DNA from: Conoideocrella luteorostrata
Taxonomy: Eukaryota > Ascomycota > Sordariomycetes > Hypocreales > Clavicipitaceae
Reading direction: 5' to 3'
Assembly: GCA_032433595.1 (NCBI GenBank)
Contig: JASWJB010000156.1
Location: 1 to 64,000 of the forward strand
Length of the DNA stretch: 64,000 nucleotides
The notes below the pieces were generated by a model. The model did no database searches and was not told the origin of the DNA. It saw only the letters and a program-made list of their open reading frames with translations. Below are positions 33,707 through 45,985 of this stretch, piece by piece. The number at the start of each line of letters is the position of its first letter. Positions within the stretch are counted from its first letter, which is position 1. The translations under genes and the position numbers were made by a program.

Positions 33707-35623
33707 TCAGTTTGGTGTTTCAGCGTCGTAAAATCGCTTCATAGCCTCCGCCTGCTCCTCTCGGGCTTGGTTCGCGACGAGGTGTCGATGTAAGTCTTCC
33801 ACCTCTTTGAGGACCCGCACAAACTCGCGATGCTTCAGACGCCGCCTGCCAATAGTATCCATTGAGTCTATCGGCGGGGGGTTATACAAAAGCTCCTCGG
33901 CTGCTGGGTCCGCTACCAGGATACAAGCCTTCAGCGCATTGTACACTGGCCCTGTGGGATGCACTGGCGGCTCTTCTTTAAGCATCTCTGGGTACACCCA
34001 ACGAAGTGCATCGATACACATTTTAGAATCCTGAGAGGATACCAAGACTCGATACGCTAACTCGTAGAGCTCTGCTGGCCGCGCGATGCAAAATCTGGCT
34101 GGTGCCTGGAATGTGTCCCAGAACCGGTCCCATGCCTGTCTTTCGGCGTACGCTGTCATTAATCTCATGGTCTGGCTGTGGTCCAATGGAGTCTGGAGGT
34201 CAAGTAGCAGATATTCAAGGTTTTTTTGTGCTCGCCTAAGTTCCGATCCATATGCTGGCGATGTGACCGCTGCTTCAATGAGGGCTACAAGCATGTCCTT
34301 GGACTGAACATGCATTCCCCTCTCCTGGGCTGTGAGAAGTAGCTGATCGACCACCTGTAGACGTGTCGACGGCTCACCTTCTGAGGGAGACAGGTGGAAA
34401 ATACCCCATACTAAGCGCTCAAGCATTTCTGACGTGAAAGGAGTTCCTGAAATTTGCATGTCGGTGATCTGTCGCTGGAGGATTGCGAGTTCGGATTCAC
34501 CCGACTCAGCCGGGAGAGAGTCCTCTTTGATGGCGTCTTGCGTGGTATCAGATAACACAGGGTTTTGGTCCATCCTGTTTGGTAGCCTTCTGGCGCTTGT
34601 AGAATAGTGTCTCTGCTGCTGCGAGGCTTGTTGCATCTTCTGCCACTGAATAGCTGACTCCGTCTTGGGGAGTTGAACCTTGGATGATATCAAAGACTCC
34701 AGCTCTTTGGGATCTTGCATAGTCTGGCCCTTGATCTTCATCGCTTGTTCTAGGTTTCTTCTCAATATGCCCTGCCATAAAGTTTCTAGATCAAGTTCGT
34801 TTCGCCGCGGCTCTGTCATGCATTGGACCACAATGGTGGTACCATTTGGCGCGGCACCAAACCCAGAAAAGCGTCCACTACCATCGAAACTAGCAGTTTC
34901 ATCCGAGACCGCATCACTGATGGAGAAATTGACGCATACCCAGCCAGTAGATATGCCATTATCGCCACCCGGCAAAATCATAGTGTTGGTTCCCATTAGC
35001 TTTGCCTTCTTCCGTAACCGGCGCAGCTTCGTCTTTAACTCGCCTGGCCCAATGAGTCCATCAGCCCGTGCGCTAACTTTGTAGTTTCGTCGGAGCCACC
35101 GTACAAAACGGCCAGAAGACACATGCAGGTGGCGCTCACTTCGAGCCGTAGCAAAGAGCATGATGAGGTTCGGTCCAAGCGCAGCCGGAGGGTCTAAATC
35201 TCGGAGATCCATGAGAGAAATATCGTCCAAGCCCATATCCTCGAATATGTATTTGACCATTGGCTCCATGAGGGCTGGCGCTCCGTTGGGAGCCTTTGGC
35301 AGAGAAGGGGTGTGCAAACTTGGAGGATGTCTTGGCGGGTCAACCTCGAGAAACCATGGTTTCTCAGTAGTTGATTCTAGATGATCCGTTTCTGCTGTGT
35401 CATTCTGAGTTTTTTTGGGAGCAGCTGACTCCTGTATCGTTATTGAAACATTCCCGATAGGTCGATCTGACGAAATGAACCTTCTTGGTAGTGTTGGTAG
35501 GTGGTGTGGCGAACCCAGTGGTGGCGTTTGAAATGTTGGCGCAGATCTGGCTACAACAGCCTTGATGATCGAATTTCTGCAAGCAGAGCACCCCAAAGCG
35601 GCGACTGCCGGTCGAGGTATCAT
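33707..35623 (-). CDS. ATP25: ATP25, mitochondrial ATPase synthesis protein 25
   Basis: Single exon, 638 aa from the ATG at 35623; no ATG lies further upstream in this frame. The first about 75 residues are rich in Arg, Ser and Ala with almost no acidic residues, as expected for a mitochondrial presequence. The RsfS/Iojap-like domain carries the family hallmark DLRDLDPPAALGPNLIM, followed by ERHLHVSSGRFVRWLRRNYK, GLIGPGELKTKLRR and GISTGWVCVNFSISD. The C-terminal half is the helical ATP25 domain. In yeast the two halves separate: the N-terminal part contacts the mitoribosome and the C-terminal part stabilises the mRNA for ATP synthase subunit 9. Head to head with RPO41 across 400 bp. Confidence 0.93.
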   Translation of the reverse strand: MIPRPAVAALGCSACRNSIIKAVVARSAPTFQTPPLGSPHHLPTLPRRFISSDRPIGNVSITIQESAAPKKTQNDTAETDHLESTTEKPWFLEVDPPRHPPSLHTPSLPKAPNGAPALMEPMVKYIFEDMGLDDISLMDLRDLDPPAALGPNLIMLFATARSERHLHVSSGRFVRWLRRNYKVSARADGLIGPGELKTKLRRLRKKAKLMGTNTMILPGGDNGISTGWVCVNFSISDAVSDETASFDGSGRFSGFGAAPNGTTIVVQCMTEPRRNELDLETLWQGILRRNLEQAMKIKGQTMQDPKELESLISSKVQLPKTESAIQWQKMQQASQQQRHYSTSARRLPNRMDQNPVLSDTTQDAIKEDSLPAESGESELAILQRQITDMQISGTPFTSEMLERLVWGIFHLSPSEGEPSTRLQVVDQLLLTAQERGMHVQSKDMLVALIEAAVTSPAYGSELRRAQKNLEYLLLDLQTPLDHSQTMRLMTAYAERQAWDRFWDTFQAPARFCIARPAELYELAYRVLVSSQDSKMCIDALRWVYPEMLKEEPPVHPTGPVYNALKACILVADPAAEELLYNPPPIDSMDTIGRRRLKHREFVRVLKEVEDLHRHLVANQAREEQAEAMKRFYDAETPN

Positions 35624-35744
35624 TTTCGGCTGCTCTACTATGCAAGTTTGCGTCGTCGTCGATTTTGTCACACATACGAGCAATTGCCAGGATGGGTAGG
35701 AGCTGGAGCTTCAACTTTTCGGTGGGTCCTCTAGCTAGGCTAAC

Positions 35745-35750
35745 CACGTG
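35745..35750. promoter_or_regulatory. CACGTG E-box in the ATP25-RPO41 shared promoter
   Basis: CACGTG followed by AT, matching the RTCACGTG-type Cbf1/bHLH site on the reverse strand. It lies 122 nt from the ATP25 start and 274 nt from the RPO41 start. Role is inference from position and from known bHLH sites in fungal mitochondrial-gene promoters. Confidence 0.4.
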
Positions 35751-36023
35751 ATGCGCCCCTGAAGTGACCAACCCAGAGCAGGCATTGCGCTGTCATAGGC
35801 GAAATTTTCTGATGGAGCTCCGTCTCCTATCTAATCTTTTGCCTCCTACTCTTGCCCATCTCATCGCATTGTACCGGCTCTACTATTTCGTTTTGCATTG
35901 TCGCCTCTGCGCATTCTTATCAATTAAATGGTTCAATACTGCAATTTGTCTCAACGGATATAACTTCTGTTGAGGCCATATTCATTCCCTGCCGCATGCG
36001 CTCGTAAATGCAGAGCTATCATT

Positions 36024-39000
36024 ATGCTCAGTCGGCAAACGAAGAGGAGCGTGCTGGCTCACCAAGCAGCCATAATTAGATCAACTGGATCTTCATCAAG
36101 GCTTTCTGCCATATCAAAGCCACAGTTGCCATGGTCAATTCGGAGATCAATCGTCACTCGGCATTTCCGGCCATGGCAACACCGTGGTCTCGAGCCCTGC
36201 ATTGGCCGCTTCCTTCACGAAAGGAGTCTGGCAACTGCAGTCAATGATTGGAACTTCGAGGGTTTGCCCTACAATCATCTCTCCAACGCGACGCTGCCAC
36301 CCTTTCAATCTCCTTCACTCAGATCACACGACATCCGAGCCTTCGACCCTTCAGGACCGATAACAATACCCGAACCTGGTCCGCCCAGGACTGCCACCAA
36401 GATCAACATGTATGGCATTCCCGGTGACACTGAGGACATGTTACCCGTTTTTGATGCTTGTATCCGAGTCGGAAAACTCGATAGGGCTGCTCTCGTTTTG
36501 AAGAGATTCAACGCAATGGGAATCCTCTCTGGCGAAGAGCGAATTCTTCTGCATAATCAATATCTCCGAAGCTCACTGCTGCAAATGCGCACTAGCCCGG
36601 ACCGACGACGGGCCGAGCAGCTTCACAAGTGGTATGAATTGCAAATACGAAGCAAAGGACTTCCGCACACTGCGGAGACGATCGCTTGCATGCTCAAGGC
36701 TTCTCTGCTGTCTGAGCGCGGCTCGAGACTTGACCGGCTTATCAAACGGTACATGGGTATGGCTCCGGGCGAGTCGGGTCTGCGAGTATTAAGCATGGCC
36801 GATATTCTGAGTGACCAGGATCTAGCCGTCATCACGGAGATTTGCCCGACCTATAACTTTACGATGGAAGCCGACGACTACACAGAAATGTCTGAGATTA
36901 CTGAGTCAGACTCCGAGCTGAGAACCACAGAAACGTCTATCGAGGACGCGGTGGATTCTGCGTCAAAAAATGCGCCGGAACTCGTGGCGACACCACAACG
37001 TGGCGACGGTCTTTCCTCATTGAAGCACGGGCTGCGATTACTTATGGACATGCAAGATATTGACATCTCAAAGATGCCATATGCGGACCGACGCGAGATC
37101 CAACTTCAACTTGAACGAGATTCAATCGGGTGTGCTGTTGAACGGTGGCGTCAGACCAATAAGAATATGCAAAAGATGGGCATCAACACCGCCCTCAGCC
37201 CATCATCGGCAGAAGGTTCGTTATCTCAGCACATGGCCGGTTGGCTTGAGGTCATGGAGAAGAGGCTGAAAGAGGAACTGGTCCTGATCGAGATTTCCGA
37301 AAACAAAACAGCCAAGTCGGACCAAGATCTTGAAAGATGCATGTATGGGCCATTAATTCAGCAAGGCGACCCTGCTCGACTAGCAGCGGTTACTATTCTG
37401 TCTGTGCTCAACTTAGGTGCTATGCAAGGTGTGGACAAGGGCATCGTGGTCAGTCGAATCATCACAAATATCGCAAAGCTCGCCCAAGAAGACATCGAAA
37501 TGCAACAGAAGACCAAGACAAACAAAGCAAAACGACGATCTAAAGTTACATTTACCGGTTCTGCTACGCCTTCATCTGCCACTGAATCCGGTGATCCCAC
37601 TCCCAATTCCGCAGCCTTCGTCACAGATTTCCCTGAAACCGCCCAGGGCTTGGAGGAGGCGACCAGAAATCCTTGGTCGATGTTAATCAAAGCTCAAGTT
37701 GGATCGGTCTTACTGAAACTACTTATCGAAACCGCGAAAGTCAAAGTAACTACTCGGCACCCAACAACTAGCGAAATTGTGAGTCAGCTACAGCCAGCAT
37801 TCACCCATCTGCAACAGCCTCGGAAAGGCAAAAAGCTCGGGGTCCTCCATCTCAACTCGCAATTAGTTGAGCAGCTAAAGAGAGAGCCTCTCGGTGATTA
37901 CATCGCCAAACACCTTCCTATGATTGTGGAGCCTAAGCCGTGGCGACGACTGAACGAGGGAGGTTTTCTTGAAAGTAAAACAAGTTTCGTTCGCGTGAAA
38001 CCGGGCGATGTTGAGCAAAAGCTGTACACAAATGCGGCCGTCGAAAGTGGAGACCTAAAGCAAGTCTTTAAAGGTCTTGATGTCCTCGGAAAAACTGCTT
38101 GGCAGATAAACAAAAACGTGCTGAATGTCATGATGGAAGCTTGGAACAGCGGAGAGGAAGTCGCCAACATGCCCCCCCTTAACCCCCAATTCGACATACC
38201 CCGTGAGCCAGACTCTTCAGCAGATCCTCTTCTGCGAAAGAATTGGATCCGTGCTGTCAAAGCAATTGAAAACGAGCGATCCGGATTGCATTCTCAGAGA
38301 TGCTTCATGAATTTGCAGTTGGAGATTGCAAGAGCGTTCAGAAACCAAACTATTTATTTCCCGCATAATGTCGACTACCGTGGACGAGCATACCCCATTC
38401 CGACCTATCTCAACCACATGGGAGCGGACCATACGCGCGCGATTCTCAAGTTTGCTAGGGGCAAGGAGCTTGGAGAGCGTGGCCTCCGATGGCTAAAAAT
38501 TCATCTGGCTAATTTGTATGGCTTGGATAAATCTAGTTTCGATGAGCGTGAAGCCTTCACGAACGAGAACGTTTCCAATATCGTTGATTCTGCAACCAAC
38601 CCATTGAACGGCAGCCGATGGTGGCTCAAAGCAGAAGACGCATGGCAATGCTTGGCGGCTTGCTTCGAATTGAAAGCAGCTTTGGATCTCCCAGACCCTA
38701 CCAAGTTTGTATCACAGTTGCCGGTTCATCAAGACGGCACATGCAACGGCCTTCAGCATTATGCAGCTTTGGGTGGTGATACCTGGGGTGCGAGGCAGGT
38801 CAATCTGGAACCCGGTGATCGACCTGCAGATGTCTACTCTGCTGTTGCGGATCTTGTCAAGCAGGCTATCAACGAAGACGCCCAGAAAAACAATAAATTT
38901 GCGCAGGTTCTCCAAGGCAAGATCACCAGGAAGATCGTCAAACAGACCGTGATGACCAACGTATACGGCGTTACTTTCGCCGGAGCCAAGAAGCAGGTCT

Positions 39001-40317
39001 GCAAGCAGATTGATGCGCTATATCCGGACTTGGGCAAGAACTGTGGACTTCCCAACATGCTGTTGTCTACGTATATCGCCAAGCACATTTTCAAGGCTCT
39101 TGCTACCATGTTCCGTGGCGCCCATGATATCCAATACTGGCTCGGCGAGATTGGCGGAAGGGTGTGCCGAGCGATGACGTCAGCTCAACTGCAGCAGATT
39201 GCGGACAGCTACTCTGGAGGGAAGGCCGAAGAAGGAAGTCGGAGGAGGAGAAGCAAGAAAGCAGCAACCCCTGAGAAGTCAGGGTTTGACGAACTCACGC
39301 AACAATTTCGATCTTCGGTCGTCTGGACCACACCTCTTCGCATGCCAGTCGTTCAACCGTACCGTAAAAGCAGCATGAAGGAAGTTAGAACTTGCCTTCA
39401 AGCTGTCGTCTACCCAGTGATCGAGCAAACAGATCCCGTAAACCGAAGAAAGCAATTGCAAGGTTTCCCTCCAAACTTCATCCACTCGCTAGACGCAAGT
39501 CACATGCTTCTATCGGCCCTGCAGTGTCACGAGAAAGATCTGAACTTTGCCGCGGTCCACGACTCGTTTTGGACCCATGCTGCCGATATTGACACTATGA
39601 ACGGAGTTCTGCGAGAGGCATTTATCCAAATTCACGAGGAAGACGTTGTGGGCCGCCTTGCAACAGAATTCAAGACTCGGCACAAAGGCTCGTTGTATCT
39701 GTCTCACATTAGTCCCTCCTCTGCTGTCGCGAAGAAGATCAAGGAGCTGAGGAAAAACAGCAAGCTTTCACCAAAAGAGGAGTTACTGTTGGAGCATAAG
39801 CGTAATGCTCTTCGACTCTCTGGCAACCCATGGGACCTGGAAGCAGCCAAGCAAATCATCACACCTGCGTCTGTGTATGAAGAAATGTCTGGAGCGGAAG
39901 CCAGTATTGATATCAACGAAGATGGCACGACAATAGGTTTAGGAGAAATTCCGCAAAACGAATTCGACACTCACACTACAGAAGGCATGGTTGATGCAGA
40001 TGAGATGTTTCTGGATGAAGACGACGAGACGAACTCGTACAAAAGCGCTGATCCTGCCGTTATGTCTGAACATTTGATGGAAAACATGAAGACAAGCCAT
40101 TTTGAGTCCCAGATTGTGGATAAAAAGAAGACAAGCAATGCTCCGTCGAAACGCGGCACCCCTGTTCCGGTCTGGTTACCGCTTACCATTCCAGCCGTTC
40201 CCAAGAAGGTAAGTAGCCGCAGACAACCCATTTTCAGCATGAGGCATCGACTAACAGTACATGTAGGGCGATTTTGATGTTACGCGCCTTCGAGAGAGCA
40301 AGTACTTCTTCTCTTGA
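36024..40317 (+). CDS. RPO41: Mitochondrial DNA-directed RNA polymerase (single-subunit, T7-like)
   Basis: Two-exon model, 1411 aa: join(36024..40208, 40267..40317); intron 58 nt, donor GTAAGT, branch CGACTAAC, acceptor TGTAG, phase 0. The tiny last exon supplies GDFDVTRLRESKYFFS, the conserved C-terminus whose Phe-Ser end sits at the active site. N-terminus basic and Arg/Ser-rich, consistent with mitochondrial import. Polymerase motifs: HNVDYRGRAYPIPTYLNHMG, motif A QDGTCNGLQHYAALGGD (catalytic Asp about 903), the fingers region KQTVMTNVYGVTFAGAKKQ (motif B) and motif C VHDSFWTHA (catalytic Asp about 1179). Transcribes the mitochondrial genome together with Mtf1. Without the second exon the frame would run into unrelated residues. 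The long open frames on the other strand are shadows. Confidence 0.97.
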
Positions 40318-40744
40318 AGCCCGAGAAGAACAGTACAAACATCTTGTATAGATACGCATAAAAACTGGGCGGTGTTGATTTTTAGGGCATTTTCGAACAG
40401 CGACTTTGTTTTATCATGAGAGCATTTACATGGTGTTACTGGGTATGTTCTTGGGCGAAAGAACATTTTGTAAACGGAATGGCCATGCAGGTGTTGTACA
40501 CCACGCAAAAGTTACCAGTGCATGAGCGGCATTGTGGACGTGTTTGTACATAGATGGTAGTTTCAAAAAAAAGGATAAAGGGGCTGTACCGTGATATACA
40601 AATCATTTCAAACAATATCCATGTAAACACTCGCGGCAAACATTTTCAAACAATAGGATATCTTATGCATGGCACCAAGATGGTGTTTGTACCAAACATG
40701 GTATTTTTGGCTACTTCATACATCATTGCTATCTTCTATCTAAC
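40318..40744. other. Convergent 3' intergenic region
   Basis: 427 bp between the 3' ends of RPO41 (+) and ARC1 (-); no gene or repeat recognised. Confidence 0.5.
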
Positions 40745-41950
40745 TTATCGCACAGCAGCGCCCTTCAAGGTCTGCACAGTGCACACACCACCGCTCTCTG
40801 TGACCAACTTGCCCACGTCAGTCTTACCCAACTGCTCCACAACAGCCGCGTCGAAAACAACTTCCAGATTAGCGGTGGTAGTGAAACCGGGCTGGAAAGT
40901 TTCCCAAATCTTCTTCTTGGGGTTTAACACACCCTCCGGCTGGCCCTGCCAACCCTCAAAGAACACACGATCGCCGGCCTTGGAGCCCTCCGGAGGAGAA
41001 ATCAGCTCAACAGGACCCTTGTCATGATCAACCTCACCTTCTTTCACCTTGGGCGAAGCGGCAAGAACCATGGCGCAGGACTTAATACCTCGCATCTTGA
41101 CAGGCTTCAGGTTGCACACAACGACGACCTTGCGACCTTGCATCTCCTCGAGAGGGATGAGGCCGTTGAGTCCAGAACAGACGGTACGGCAGATCTGGCC
41201 TTCGTGTTCGATGTAGTCTTCGTTTCCGGCAGGGTCGCCCATAGCGATGGTCGAGACGTACAGGGAGTCGGCGTCGGGGTGGTTGATAGCTTTGAGGATA
41301 TGGCCGACACGAAGGTCGATTAGGCAAGGCGATAGAGGAGCAGCAGCTGCGGGAGCCTTTTGCGGTTTCGGGGCCTTCTCCTTCTTCTCCTTCTTGGGCT
41401 TGTCACCGCCACCGACTGCCGCAGCGGCAGCGCCTTTGACCTCTTCAACCTTCTCCTTGACTTTTTCTTTGGTGCGGTCAGCAAGAGACGCGTCCTTGTT
41501 TCCGCCAGCGCCACCAGCAGCGGTGGCAGCGGCAGCGGCGGCCTTTTCCTTCTTCAATCGCTCCTTCTCGGCCTTAGCATCAACAGGGGGCTTCACGTAG
41601 CGAACGTCATTCTGATCAACCGCAAATTTCTGATCGTCTTTGAGACCAAGACCAAAAATGGTAGAGTTCTGGACGAAGTCCAAGTGGCGGACGATGTTGG
41701 GGTGTCCTTTCTCGCCGGTTCGTTCGTCAGGCGACCATTTGGCGACGATGGGGGACAAGGTTTCGTAGACGGCGACGTCGGCCTTGGACGGCTTGCTACC
41801 AAGGAGAGTGGTTCGGCTAGCGAGGTGACTGTTGAGCGTTTCCAAGATTGAGGACTTGTCATCGCTGGACTTGAGGCGCTCGGAGGTGGTGAGCCATTGC
41901 TGGATTTCCGCCTCCTCGGTCGTGGTGTAGGTTTGATCTGCGATGGACAT
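40745..41950 (-). CDS. ARC1: tRNA-binding aminoacyl-tRNA synthetase cofactor Arc1 (EMAPII/AIMP1 type)
   Basis: Single exon, 401 aa. Three parts: an N-terminal GST-C-like helical domain (1 to about 120; LASRTTLLGSKPSKADVAVYE); a Lys/Ala/Glu-rich linker with poly-Ala and poly-Gly runs (about 130-205); and a C-terminal tRNA_bind OB-fold (about 205-401; LIDLRVGHILKAINHPDADSLYV, RTVCSGLNGLIPLEEMQGRKVVVVCNLKP, MRGIKSCAMVLAAS). In yeast Arc1 tethers methionyl- and glutamyl-tRNA synthetases in the cytosol and delivers tRNA to them. The basic linker contributes RNA binding. Start at 41950 (MSIADQTY) is the only ATG giving the full N-domain. Confidence 0.93.
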   Translation of the reverse strand: MSIADQTYTTTEEAEIQQWLTTSERLKSSDDKSSILETLNSHLASRTTLLGSKPSKADVAVYETLSPIVAKWSPDERTGEKGHPNIVRHLDFVQNSTIFGLGLKDDQKFAVDQNDVRYVKPPVDAKAEKERLKKEKAAAAAATAAGGAGGNKDASLADRTKEKVKEKVEEVKGAAAAAVGGGDKPKKEKKEKAPKPQKAPAAAAPLSPCLIDLRVGHILKAINHPDADSLYVSTIAMGDPAGNEDYIEHEGQICRTVCSGLNGLIPLEEMQGRKVVVVCNLKPVKMRGIKSCAMVLAASPKVKEGEVDHDKGPVELISPPEGSKAGDRVFFEGWQGQPEGVLNPKKKIWETFQPGFTTTANLEVVFDAAVVEQLGKTDVGKLVTESGGVCTVQTLKGAAVR

Positions 41951-42680
41951 TTTGGCAAACTGGCGGATGACCAGGGGAGAAACAGCCCTGGAGGTGGGAC
42001 GTAGAACGCGGAAGGGAAACAGTTTGGGGATTGGGGAGAAGTCGCCGATTCGGGGCGCTTCGTCTAAATGCTGGAGAGTGCTGTGAGCAAATGAATCAAG
42101 TCGAGTATTTAGGTGTATGATGACTGTGAGGGCCGGACCGCTGTGATAATTTTCGTTCCAATGGCGGGGTTCGTCCCACTATGGAGGGGCAACGAGGTGT
42201 GCTCCACCTGCAGCACTTCAGGGCATGTTGCATTGGACATACGCTTAGTCAGAATGTATCACCCTAATTAAACAAACGAGAAAATGGCCCAGCCGTCAAT
42301 TTACGCGTCGCGCCTTCTCGACTCCCGTGACTACGCATGCAAGTCGCGTTGCCGCCGGGCGTCATCGATTTCGGCGCCGCGTGCTCAGGAAAGTCGCATT
42401 CACGAAATTCACATTGACTTCATTTTGCTGTCCTCGCTTTTGCAAATTTGCAACGTCTCAACTTGAGCTCAAATTTGGCATTTTTTAATCTGACTTATTT
42501 GCTCAATTGCACAAGTTCCTCTTTCTCTGATTTTTTTTTTCTGGGTTGTTCGTTCTCAACTAGCGGGCTCTCTTGGCGGTGCACGTTCGCGCTTGCCACC
42601 GTGACCGCACAACGCGATACTCAAATTTGGCCGCTTGCATAGCATCTAGCTATTATTCGAACTGGCCTTCATAATTTAAA
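41951..42680. promoter_or_regulatory. Divergent promoter region between ARC1 and the LSH-like remodeller
   Basis: 730 bp between two outward-reading genes. A T-rich run lies at 42529-42540. A 60-codon open frame at 42284 has no protein features and is probably leader or chance. Confidence 0.5.
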
Positions 42681-45485
42681 ATGGACCCGTCGTCTTCGTC
42701 AGACGCAGAGTCAGTCCTCTCAGAAGTTGCAGCTATGACCAGTGCGCCCAGCTCACCACCATCAGCGGCATCGCCAAAGTCAGATGCAGCAGCCCATTTC
42801 ACAGAGGATAGTCTCCTCAGGGAGGAAAGAGACGCTAGAGACGCAAACAGGAAGGCGGATGAGGATAAGAAACTCACCGCGACCCAAAGGCGGGTCAAGA
42901 AGAAGAAGGCTGAGACGAAGACTGAACGGGAGGCCAAGGCCCGAGAGCTTGACGAGCTGTTGATGAAAAGCGCCGCATTCAGTGATATCCTTACCAAGAA
43001 GACGCAAGTCCTTGGCCGAGTAGGGAGTAGTCTCGATGGTAAGACCCTCGGCGAACACAATTTGGAGATGGCGAGGCAGCCGAAATGCATGATCAATGGC
43101 ACGATGAGAGACTACCAGCTGGAAGGGCTGACCTGGATGTTTGAGATATGCTCCCAGGGCATGAGTGGCATTCTTGCCGACGAGATGGGGCTAGGTAAAA
43201 CTGTGCAGACGATTGCCTTGATTGCTCTGCTGCGCGAGCAAGAGAATTATCTAGGTCCCCATCTGATTGTTGCGCCGTTGAGCACCCTGTCAAACTGGAT
43301 GGATGAGTTCCACAAGTGGACGCCTTCCATCCCAGTGGTCATGTATCATGGCAACCAAGCACAACGCGAGGAAATATTCCAGACAAAGATGCTGAGAAAC
43401 CTGAAGGGTGGAAGACCCAGCACAAAGTTCCCAGTGGTTTGCACGTCGTATGAAATGGTGCTGAGAGACCAGCACAACCTGTCGAGGATTCAATGGGAAT
43501 TCATCATCATAGTACGTTTGTTCTCACCTCGCAAGCTTTCCTTGTCCACATCCACATCCACACCAACAATATGCTAATTTGCAATCTAGGACGAAGGCCA
43601 TCGCATGAAGAACGCCGATGCCAAATTGTTCCAGCAGCTGCGCCAGTTCTCATCCGCCACCAGATTGCTCATCACCGGCACGCCGCTGCAAAACAATTTG
43701 AAGGAGTTGTGGTCATTGCTACACTTCTTACTGCCAAACATCTTTACTGACTGGGAGGCTTTCGAGTCTTGGTTCGACTTCTCTGATCTCGCAGATGAAA
43801 AAAGCGCGGAAGAGTTCATTGCAGACCGAATGAAGCAAGATCTAGTCAAGAAGATGCACCTCATCCTGCAGCCTCTCCTTCTACGCCGTATCAAGCAAGA
43901 CGTTGCGGCATATCTCCCCAAAAAGCGCGAATATGTGCTATTTGCTCCGATGACCAAGGAGCAAACTGACCTGTACAATGCCTTTACCAACAAAGAAATC
44001 GACACCAGAGCCTATCTCGAACAAAAGGTCTTTGATCAAATCAACAGTTCTATGCCCTCTGGCAAGTCCACGCGCCAGTCCTCACGCGCTAGCAGCCGGG
44101 CGGCAGCATTAAAGAAAGAACCAAAGTCTAACGGGGTGATGACTGTGTCACTTCCCATGCGACAGAGCCCACGGAGCAAGAAAGCGGAGAAAAAACCTGT
44201 GTCGGCCACGCCGAATGCATTTGCTTTGATGATGGGCAAACGGTCAAATAGTCAAACGAAGAAGGAAGATGCTCCAAAATCCCTCGCAACTCCAGCCAAG
44301 CAAAATATCAAACGGAAAAGCCCTCCAACGTCAGTGACCTCCGAGTCCAAGAGCGCTCGGTCAAGTCGTCACTCAACCCCAGCTAGCACCCGGGGTAGAT
44401 CACGTAAAGGAAAGACCTACACAGAAGCCGACTCAGAAGACGAAGCATTATCAGACGATGCGTTCGAGGCCAAACTCGCAGACGAACTAGCCAGTGACGA
44501 CGAGGAAGATGAGACTGATGAGCTCCGTTCTCCAGATGAAATCGAAAGGGCAGAAACCCTCGAGCTTGCCAGTAAGTTCTTTAAAAAAAAATAGAGCCAA
44601 TTCATCACAACACCACTAACAAGATTTCCAGAAAAGCAACTCGCCCGAAAGAAACTTGGCAACCCCCTAGCGCAACTCCGTCTGGTCTGCAACAGCCCCC
44701 ATAACTTCTACAACCCCTGGGCCACATCGACGGACCTCCCTGTCGACGAATCCATAATCACATCATCCGGCAAGATGCTCCTTCTGGACAGACTGCTTCC
44801 CAAACTCTTCAACGAGGGGCACAAGGTCCTCCTGTTCTCGCAGTTCAAAACTCAGCTGGACATCCTGGAAGACTACGCCCGCGAGCTACGAGGCTGGAAC
44901 ATATGCCGCATAGACGGCTCTGTACCCCAAGACGAGCGCCGTCAACAGATCCACGACTTCAACAACGACACAGAGTACAACCTCTTCTTGTTATCAACCC
45001 GCGCAGGTGGGCAGGGCATCAACCTCGCCTCCGCTGATACAGTCATTCTCTTCGACAGCGACTTCAATCCTCAGCAGGATCTACAGGCACAAGACCGGTG
45101 CCACCGCATCGGACAAACCCGCCCTGTCATCGTGTACCGCCTCGCCACGAGGGACACTGTCGAGGAATCTCTCCTCATGTCCGCAGATGCGAAGCGCCGT
45201 CTCGAAAAACTGGTCATCAAGAAAGGCGGGTTTAAAACCATGGGCCAGAAAATGGAAAACAAGGAACATCTTGATGAGGAGACGCTGAGAGCGCTCCTGT
45301 TGAAAGATGGGCAGGTATATGAAACATCTGGGGGGGAACAAATACTCAGCGATGAGGATCTGGACGCGCTGTGTGATCGAGGTGACGAGGCGTACGACAG
45401 GGCTGCGAGTGGTCTTGGGGATGCGGATAAGTATCGTGTTGTTGAGACTGGGGCAGATTCTATCAAGTTGGCGAGAAAGGACTAA
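42681..45485 (+). CDS. IRC5: SNF2-family chromatin remodeller, LSH/HELLS/DDM1-Irc5 type
   Basis: Three-exon model, 888 aa: join(42681..43511, 43590..44571, 44632..45485); introns 78 and 60 nt, donors GTACGT and GTAAGT, acceptors TCTAG and TCCAG. Motifs: [27 protein letters not shown] (about 163-177), [18 protein letters not shown] at 278-285 (DEGH box as in the LSH/ISWI group), [18 protein letters not shown], and in the C-lobe [27 protein letters not shown] and [10 protein letters not shown] (about 762). A roughly 140-residue Ser/Lys/Glu-rich disordered insert separates the two lobes. The closest described proteins are yeast Irc5, Neurospora MUS-30, plant DDM1 and animal HELLS, which act in heterochromatin maintenance and genome stability. 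The subfamily is inferred from DEGH, domain size and lack of chromo-, bromo- or SANT domains. Confidence 0.92.
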
Positions 45486-45985
45486 GCGAGTGTTGAGCAG
45501 TGGTTTCTTTTATTAGCGTTGGCTTGTTGCTGGCAGTCGTATTTGCAAGCCATGCGCATATAGATGTGACTACATCGACTGGAGCTAGAATTTACAATAT
45601 AAGGCGAGACGAATTAGCATACAATACATTCATATAGCTATTCGAACATATCGTTAATGATATGCATATTTTGCTTCATCTCTCCTCTTTATATTTGAGA
45701 AGAGATGGTTATATCCTCAGTTGCTACAAGATCAGCAGTTACCAATACAACACAACACACATGCGGGCTGTACTCTACAGGAGAACATCAACCGACTTCA
45801 CAACGTGTAGTCACTCACATCATGTCACACGGTATAAAAATGTAAGTCGGCCCAGGAAATACCGTTCATTATTCATCATAGCTCACAAACGCTGATCTTA
45901 AAATAATCATCGCACACAATGTCGTCCCTATCCCAGATAACCCAGCCCATTATTTTTCCCCAGCAAAGCCTTGCGCCTGTTTTCC
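45486..45985. other. Convergent 3' intergenic region
   Basis: 500 bp between the 3' ends of the remodeller (+) and the large ankyrin gene (-); AT-rich, nothing else recognised. Confidence 0.5.
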
